Part shown: positions 14,759 to 18,718 of the stretch, in pieces
Layout: the number at the start of each line of letters is the position of its first letter
How positions within the stretch are numbered: the stretch's first letter is position 1
Assembly: GCA_035687895.1 (NCBI GenBank)
Contig: DASRUE010000128.1
Coordinates: 1-18,718, forward strand
Source: JAERML01 sp035687895
Lineage (GTDB): Bacteria > Bacteroidota > Ignavibacteria > UBA10030 > UBA6906
DNA length: 18,718 nucleotides
Direction of reading: 5' to 3'
Notes under the pieces: model-generated
Told to the model about the DNA's origin: nothing
Database searches by the model: none
Seen by the model: the letters and a program-made list of their open reading frames with translations, nothing else
Made by a program: the position numbers and the translations under genes

Positions 14759-15504
14759 CAAACATGAACGGTATTGACATCATCCGATCGACACTATTGA
14801 ACAACCGGGATTTGGTATTCGGTATGAGCACCCGTCGTGGTGGAGTCAGCCCGTCTCCCCTCGACCTGAACCTATCATTCTCAGTAGGTGATGATCCCTC
14901 CAATGTTGAGAAGAACAGGGAGATCTTCTTTAATGCGCTTAGTGTCCCACCGGATCGGGTTGCGTTCCCAATGCAAGTACACAGTTCCATGGTGGTGCGC
15001 ATTGATGGCCCCGGCCGGTTTCAGTCATGCGACGCACTTGTCACGAATGTGCGTGGCGTGTACCTCTGCATCAGTGTCGCAGATTGCATTCCGCTGTTCC
15101 TCTATGATCCGACACACCACGCCATTGCGGGGGTTCACGCGGGTTGGCGAGGAACCGAGGGCAGAATTATAAAGAACACGATCGCACGCATGATGGCAGA
15201 GTTCGCGACGAATCCCCGAGATCTGATCGCTTTCATCGGACCATCTGCTGGTCAGTGCTGTTATGCTGTTGGTCCCGACGTTGCCGGACGATTCGATCCG
15301 AAGTTCCAACAAGAGCGTAATGGCTCAATCTGCATTGATCTCAAAGCGGCCAACAAGGAACAACTGTTGAAAGCGGGAGTTCCGGAAACTTCCATTGAAG
15401 TCAACCCGCTCTGCACGATTTCTGAATCCGACCTTCTCCACTCCTACCGTCGCGACGGACCGAACTCGGGCAGGATGCTTGCGGTTCTGGGCATGTGTCC
15501 GTAG
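14755..15504 (+). CDS. pgeF: Peptidoglycan editing factor / YfiH multicopper-oxidase-like family
   Basis: 249 residues, normal for this family (earlier called polyphenol oxidase or laccase domain). Members remove wrongly incorporated L-Ser from cell-wall precursors in E. coli; purine nucleoside cleavage has been reported for related human proteins. Metal-site residues visible are His76 (MQVHSSMV), Cys111 (SVADCIPLFLYD) and His128 (AGVHAGWRGTEGRI). GPSAGQCCYAVG near 165-176 is also typical. ATG 14755 overlaps the kinase stop by four bases (ATGA) and AGGGGGA stands upstream, so translation is probably coupled to the kinase. A cytoplasmic enzyme with no signal peptide. Coupling to a sensor kinase hints at a cell-wall link for that kinase, but gene fusion of transcripts alone does not prove this. 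Confidence 0.92.
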   Translation: MTNMNGIDIIRSTLLNNRDLVFGMSTRRGGVSPSPLDLNLSFSVGDDPSNVEKNREIFFNALSVPPDRVAFPMQVHSSMVVRIDGPGRFQSCDALVTNVRGVYLCISVADCIPLFLYDPTHHAIAGVHAGWRGTEGRIIKNTIARMMAEFATNPRDLIAFIGPSAGQCCYAVGPDVAGRFDPKFQQERNGSICIDLKAANKEQLLKAGVPETSIEVNPLCTISESDLLHSYRRDGPNSGRMLAVLGMCP

Positions 15505-15511
15505 CTGAGCG

Positions 15512-15541
15512 TTGATTTTCAACACGAATCTCAGTATCTTG
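15512..15541 (+). promoter_or_regulatory. Candidate glmS promoter TTGATT-N17-TATCTTG
   Basis: TTGATT (15512-15517) and TATCTTG (15535-15541) are 17 bases apart, start eight bases after the pgeF stop and end 31 bases before the glmS ATG. Both boxes and the spacing are identical to those at 18522-18551, before a tRNA. This also fits a Bacteroidota-like TTG...TAnnTTG layout. Confidence 0.65.
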
Positions 15542-15572
15542 GCGCATAATTGTTCATTACTTTGAAGGAATT

Positions 15573-17411
15573 ATGTGCGGAATCGTGGGCTATATCGGCC
15601 CGAAAAATTGCGTCCCAATCATTCTGGAAGGTCTTCGTAGACTCGAATACCGCGGGTATGATTCTGCTGGTATCGTGGTGGTCCGAGACGGCAGGTTTCA
15701 GATCGAGAAAAAAGCCGGGAAAGTTGCCGACCTCGTCAATGTTCTGGGTGTGAAGAACGGAGCGTTGAATGCCAACCTCGGCATGGGTCACACACGGTGG
15801 GCGACGCATGGTGAGCCAAACGATGTCAACGCACATCCGCACTACGGCTCGAAGAAAACAATTGCCGTCATCCACAACGGCATTATTGAGAATTACCTCG
15901 CCATCAAGACCAAGCTCACCCGCGAAGGCCACACCTTTCTCAGCGCCACCGACACCGAAGTTCTCGCCCATTTGATCGAGGAAATGTACGAGAAGACAAA
16001 CGACCTGTGTACCGCCGTGCGTCAAGCGCTGATTGAGGTCGAGGGGACCTACGGACTCGTGGTGATCTCTACGCATGAACCGGATAAGATAATCGCAGCC
16101 CGAAAGGGAAGTCCTCTCATCATTGGTGTTGGCGATGGAGAGAACTTCGTTGCATCGGACGCGTCAGCGATCGTCGACCACACGAGACAGGTCGTGTACC
16201 TCGAAGATGGAGAAGTGGCCGAAATCACCACGCATGGATTCCGCACAATGACGATCCACGACGTCGAAATAACAAAAGTGGTGGAAGAAGTGACGCTGGA
16301 ACTCTCCCAGATCGAGCGGGGTGGATACGATCACTTTATGATGAAAGAGATCCATGAGCAGCCGGAGACGATCCTGAATGCCATGCGTGGCCGTCTCCAG
16401 GTAGAGGAGGGAGATGTGAAGTTGGGAGGCTTAAGCGAGGTAATTGACAAATTGCTCAATGCCCGCAGGATTATCATTACGGCGTGCGGTACCTCGTGGC
16501 ATGCGGGACTGGTCGGCGAATACATGCTGGAACAAATTGCCAAGATTCCGACGGAAGTGGAATACGCATCGGAGTTCAGGTACAGGAATCCGATCATCAC
16601 TCCTGAGGACGTCGTGTTCCTGATCAGTCAAAGCGGAGAGACTGCAGATACGCTTGCTGCACTCCGGGAGGCGAAAGCCAAGGGAGCCACGGTTCTCGGC
16701 ATTGTGAACGTTGTGGGAAGTACCATCGCCCGAGAGTCCCACGGCGGGGTGTATGTTCACGCGGGTCCGGAAATTGGAGTCGCCTCGACAAAGGCATTCA
16801 CATCTCAACTCACGGTACTTGCCCTGATCACGCTCATGCTTGCCCGCAAAAAGGGGATGTCGAGGGAAGATGGCCAGGTGCTTGCTCGTGAAATCGCCAA
16901 CCTGCCGTCGAAGGTGGCAAAGATTCTGGAAGACACCGCTATTGTCCGCGGGCTTGCAGAAGAGTTCAAGCACTCGCACAACTTCCTGTATCTGGGGAGG
17001 GGAGCGAACTTCCCCGTTGCACTCGAAGGGGCGTTGAAACTCAAGGAGATTTCCTATATTCATGCGGAAGGTTATCCCGCGGCGGAAATGAAACACGGGC
17101 CCATCGCATTGATTGATGAGAACATGCCCGTCGTTTGTGTTGTCCCGAAAGATGGTATCTATGACAAGGTCGTTAGCAACATTCAGGAAGTTCGGGCACG
17201 GCGTGGACGAATCATTGCCGTTGCGAACGAGGACGACCTTGAGATCGCTGACATGGCAGAATTCGTCATCCGGGTGCCGAGGACGTACGGGTTCTTCGGT
17301 CCCATCCTCAACATTATTCCGTTGCAGCTCCTGTCCTATTACATGGCTGTTGCACGAGGAACGAACGTCGATCAGCCCCGCAATCTTGCCAAGAGCGTGA
17401 CAGTGGAGTGA
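15573..17411 (+). CDS. glmS: Glutamine-fructose-6-phosphate aminotransferase (isomerizing)
   Basis: 612 residues, full length. It makes glucosamine-6-phosphate from fructose-6-phosphate and glutamine, the first step to UDP-GlcNAc for peptidoglycan and surface sugars. Cys2 (MCGIVGYIG) becomes the N-terminal nucleophile of the glutaminase domain (1-220), which also shows RRLEYRGYDSAG, GHTRWATHG and HNGIIENY. Two SIS sugar-isomerase domains follow (about 290-430 and 460-600), with TACGTSWHAG and SQSGETADT in the first. The C-terminus ends in the family's LAKSVTVE. GAAGGAATT precedes ATG 15573. It has its own promoter-like site at 15512-15541. I see no glmS ribozyme fold, consistent with that element's usual restriction to Firmicutes and relatives. 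Confidence 0.98.
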   Translation: MCGIVGYIGPKNCVPIILEGLRRLEYRGYDSAGIVVVRDGRFQIEKKAGKVADLVNVLGVKNGALNANLGMGHTRWATHGEPNDVNAHPHYGSKKTIAVIHNGIIENYLAIKTKLTREGHTFLSATDTEVLAHLIEEMYEKTNDLCTAVRQALIEVEGTYGLVVISTHEPDKIIAARKGSPLIIGVGDGENFVASDASAIVDHTRQVVYLEDGEVAEITTHGFRTMTIHDVEITKVVEEVTLELSQIERGGYDHFMMKEIHEQPETILNAMRGRLQVEEGDVKLGGLSEVIDKLLNARRIIITACGTSWHAGLVGEYMLEQIAKIPTEVEYASEFRYRNPIITPEDVVFLISQSGETADTLAALREAKAKGATVLGIVNVVGSTIARESHGGVYVHAGPEIGVASTKAFTSQLTVLALITLMLARKKGMSREDGQVLAREIANLPSKVAKILEDTAIVRGLAEEFKHSHNFLYLGRGANFPVALEGALKLKEISYIHAEGYPAAEMKHGPIALIDENMPVVCVVPKDGIYDKVVSNIQEVRARRGRIIAVANEDDLEIADMAEFVIRVPRTYGFFGPILNIIPLQLLSYYMAVARGTNVDQPRNLAKSVTVE

Positions 17412-17469
17412 GCGGCGGCCAGACTGCCATCTGTTCCATTCATCCTTGTTGACCTTCAAAAGGTGCACA

Positions 17470-18312
17470 GTGAACTCAAAATTCTCCTACAGTCCACATG
17501 AGTGGGCCCTGATCCTCGGCGCCTCGAGTGGTTTCGGTGGGGCAACTGCGCTGGAGCTTTCCCGGCACGGGATGAATGTCATCGGCGTTCATTTCGACCG
17601 GGCTGCGGGAGTGCCGGCAGTGGAGCAGTTGATCAAGGAGATTGAAGGGAACAAGGTGAAAGCCCGGTTCTTCAACATCAATGCCTCCGATCCGGAAAAG
17701 AGAAACGAAGCGCTTGACACCATCAAGTCGGAGTTTGCCTCAGATGCGAAGAATACCATCCGGGTGTTGATGCATTCTCTCGCCTTTGGAAGCCTGAAGC
17801 CACTGGTGTCGCCAAAGGTGGATCAGTGCCTGACCCAGGCCCAGATCGAAATGACCATGGACGTCATGGCCAACTCCATCGTGTACTGGACCCAGGGTGT
17901 GATCGCACGAGGGTTGATGAAGGAAGGGGGAAGGATATTTGCCATGACCTCTTCCGGTGGTCATTCGGTTCTGCTGAATTACGGTGCCGTTTCTGCAGCA
18001 AAGGCGGCGCTCGAGTCGTACATCCGACAAATGGCACTCGAACTGGGTCACATGGGGATCACGGCAAATGCCATCCTCGGCGGCGTCACAGACACGCCTG
18101 CATTGCGCAAGATTCCCGGTGCCGTGAAGATGCTCGAAGTGGCAAAGGCGAGGAACCCATCACTGCACAATTGCAGACCGGAAGATATTGCCAAAGCCAT
18201 CGCGCTGCTCTCACATGACAACTCGTATTTCATTTCCGGCAATGTCATTCGTGTCGATGGAGGAGAGGACGTTGTTCAGTTCATCGGTCAGAAGAGCGTG
18301 ATCGAACCGTAG
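17470..18312 (+). CDS. Enoyl-ACP-reductase-like SDR (FabI/FabL type)
   Basis: 280 residues from a GTG start. The fold is a short-chain dehydrogenase with the nucleotide loop GASSGFG at 17-23. The active site is Y171-x6-K178 (YGAVSAAKAALE), not the Y-x3-K of ordinary SDRs; Y-x6-K is the mark of FabI and FabL enoyl-ACP reductases. LMHSLAF near 100 resembles the FabI HS(I/L)AFA element. The end (GGVTDTPALRKIPG, then GNVIRVDGG) resembles FabL. The likely reaction is NAD(P)H reduction of the double bond in enoyl-ACP, the last step of fatty-acid elongation, but substrate is inferred. GTG 17470 has AAAAGGTG just upstream; TTG 17446 is a longer alternative with no clear site. Its stop TAG is shared with the left end of the palindrome cluster at 18311-18507. 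Confidence 0.8.
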   Translation: MNSKFSYSPHEWALILGASSGFGGATALELSRHGMNVIGVHFDRAAGVPAVEQLIKEIEGNKVKARFFNINASDPEKRNEALDTIKSEFASDAKNTIRVLMHSLAFGSLKPLVSPKVDQCLTQAQIEMTMDVMANSIVYWTQGVIARGLMKEGGRIFAMTSSGGHSVLLNYGAVSAAKAALESYIRQMALELGHMGITANAILGGVTDTPALRKIPGAVKMLEVAKARNPSLHNCRPEDIAKAIALLSHDNSYFISGNVIRVDGGEDVVQFIGQKSVIEP

Positions 18313-18507
18313 CAGATTGTTGAAAAACTGAATTGCCACGACCTTCAGGTCGTGGAGTCGAAAATCGACTCGAATAAACAGCGGGGCTTTAGCTCTCGTA
18401 CGACAGTTTTGTAAGGGGTTGAAAACCCCTCGCCTAATTGTTGCTGTTCTCAATAATCCACGGGCTAAACCCGTTGTAATCCAAACCGTGTTTTTCAACA
18501 ACCTGCT
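18311..18507. mobile_element. Palindrome cluster with 18-bp terminal inverted repeats (MITE/BIME-like)
   Basis: The ends are AGCAGATTGTTGAAAAAC (18311-18328) and the reverse complement of AGCAGGTTGTTGAAAAAC (18490-18507), one mismatch in 18. Inside are four clean hairpins: CCACGACCT/AGGTCGTGG (18336-18355), AGTCGA/TCGACT (18356-18370), AGGGGTT/AACCCCT (18414-18430) and ACGGG/CCCGT (18460-18474). No ORF is present. The layout fits a non-autonomous element or a REP-type cluster of the kind spread by IS200-like (Y1) transposases. It begins inside the SDR stop codon and may also end that transcript. Confidence 0.65.
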
Positions 18508-18521
18508 GGTGTGTGCCTGCT

Positions 18522-18551
18522 TTGATTATTTCTCCCGATCTTCATATCTTG
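18522..18551 (+). promoter_or_regulatory. Candidate promoter TTGATT-N17-TATCTTG of the terminal tRNA
   Basis: Same boxes and spacing as the glmS promoter: TTGATT (18522-18527) and TATCTTG (18545-18551). The expected start is near 18558, about 78 bases before the tRNA 5' end at 18636, so the transcript would carry the hairpin at 18566-18626. Confidence 0.65.
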
Positions 18552-18565
18552 TGCATGTTTGAGAA

Positions 18566-18626
18566 ATGAACTCGAGACGGGAGCATCAGGTCCCAACGGC
18601 CTACATCACTCTGTTCTCGAGTTCAT
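18566..18626. repeat. Perfect 12-bp inverted repeat in the tRNA leader
   Basis: ATGAACTCGAGA (18566-18577) and TCTCGAGTTCAT (18615-18626) are exact reverse complements over a 37-base spacer. The spacer can itself fold weakly (GGGA/TCCC). No T run follows, so it is not an ordinary terminator. It may be an RNA processing hairpin or a small structured RNA. Confidence 0.6.
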
Positions 18627-18635
18627 GAATCTTTC

Positions 18636-18718
18636 GGACAGGTAGCTCAGTTGGTACCAGCCCGCCATTATTTGACCAAATGCGGTCTGGCGGGCCCGCC
18701 CGACCGGACGATAACGAG
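18636..18718 (+). tRNA. Partial tRNA gene with palindrome in or after the D-loop; runs off the window
   Basis: GGACAGG (acceptor, 18636-18642), TA, GCTC (18645-18648) and AGTTGGTA are a clear tRNA 5' part. The expected GAGC does not follow. Instead comes CCAG and a CCCGCC palindrome (18661-18694), then more CCCGCC-like sequence. The last bases, CGATAACGAG, end in GAG, which could restart the D-stem 3' strand if the next base is C. Anticodon and 3' half lie outside, so identity is unknown and it may be intact with an insertion, or a pseudogene. Confidence 0.55.
18661..18694. repeat. CCCGCC/GGCGGG palindrome inside tRNA sequence
   Basis: CCCGCCA (18661-18667) pairs with TGGCGGG (18688-18694), and inside GACC (18674-18677) pairs with GGTC (18684-18687), giving a nested hairpin. 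It shares the CCCGCCATTA start and TGGCGGGC end with the element at 4970-4990. Confidence 0.75.

Noticed and set aside
16431..17468. 345-residue minus-strand ORF
   Set aside because: It lies wholly opposite glmS in a shadow frame and has no family resemblance.
18566..18626. SRP (4.5S) RNA gene
   Set aside because: CAGGTCC is present but the conserved GGAA-type loop and AGCAG strand are missing.

Overview
The window looks like a chromosomal segment of a Bacteroidota/FCB-group bacterium, most likely Ignavibacteria- or Kapabacteria-like. The main evidence is the C-terminus of the gene at 1859-3064. It carries the NYPNPFNPTT-type sorting domain of the type IX secretion system. The DUF4783-like secreted protein and the recurrent TTG-N20-TA(nn)TT promoter shape (-33/-7 like) fit this. 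Species cannot be read from the sequence.

Layout. 1-1860 is gene-poor: a bidirectional-looking terminator, one minus-strand lipoprotein gene, and two diverged copies of a ~48-bp hairpin-containing repeat flanking that gene. 1859-3064 encodes a secreted six-bladed TolB/PD40-like propeller with a T9SS tail, followed by a terminator. 3207-3368 is a promoter-to-terminator unit with no convincing ORF, a candidate small RNA. 3414-4884 is a decayed accessory patch. It holds an intact DUF559-type nuclease gene, a frameshifted and truncated start of a DNA methyltransferase overlapping it by ATGA, and a two-TM membrane protein gene broken by one amber codon. 4915-5260 is a tRNA locus with an intact tRNA-Val(CAC). 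It is surrounded by CCCGCC/GGCGGG palindromes and tRNA fragments that appear interrupted by palindromes.

5291-8227 is a pyrimidine operon, pyrR-pyrB-pyrC, preceded by a PyrR-type RNA binding site and an attenuator terminator. 8425-10178 holds two envelope proteins sharing an unrecognised ~120-residue C-terminal domain. 9408-15504 reads as a likely operon: paralog, DUF4783-like protein, a very large NtrY-like sensor kinase (1316 aa), and pgeF overlapping the kinase by ATGA. 15573-17411 is glmS with its own promoter. 17470-18312 is an enoyl-ACP-reductase-like SDR. A ~200-bp cluster of palindromes with terminal inverted repeats (18311-18507) supplies the last bases of the SDR stop codon. The window ends inside a tRNA gene whose D-loop is invaded by the same CCCGCC palindrome family.

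Functionally, pyrBC feed UMP synthesis under PyrR attenuation. glmS and pgeF serve cell-wall synthesis and quality control, and the SDR probably serves fatty-acid synthesis. The most unusual signals are palindromic elements inside tRNA genes at two separate loci, the remnant of a DUF559/methyltransferase defence module, and the orphan promoter-terminator unit.
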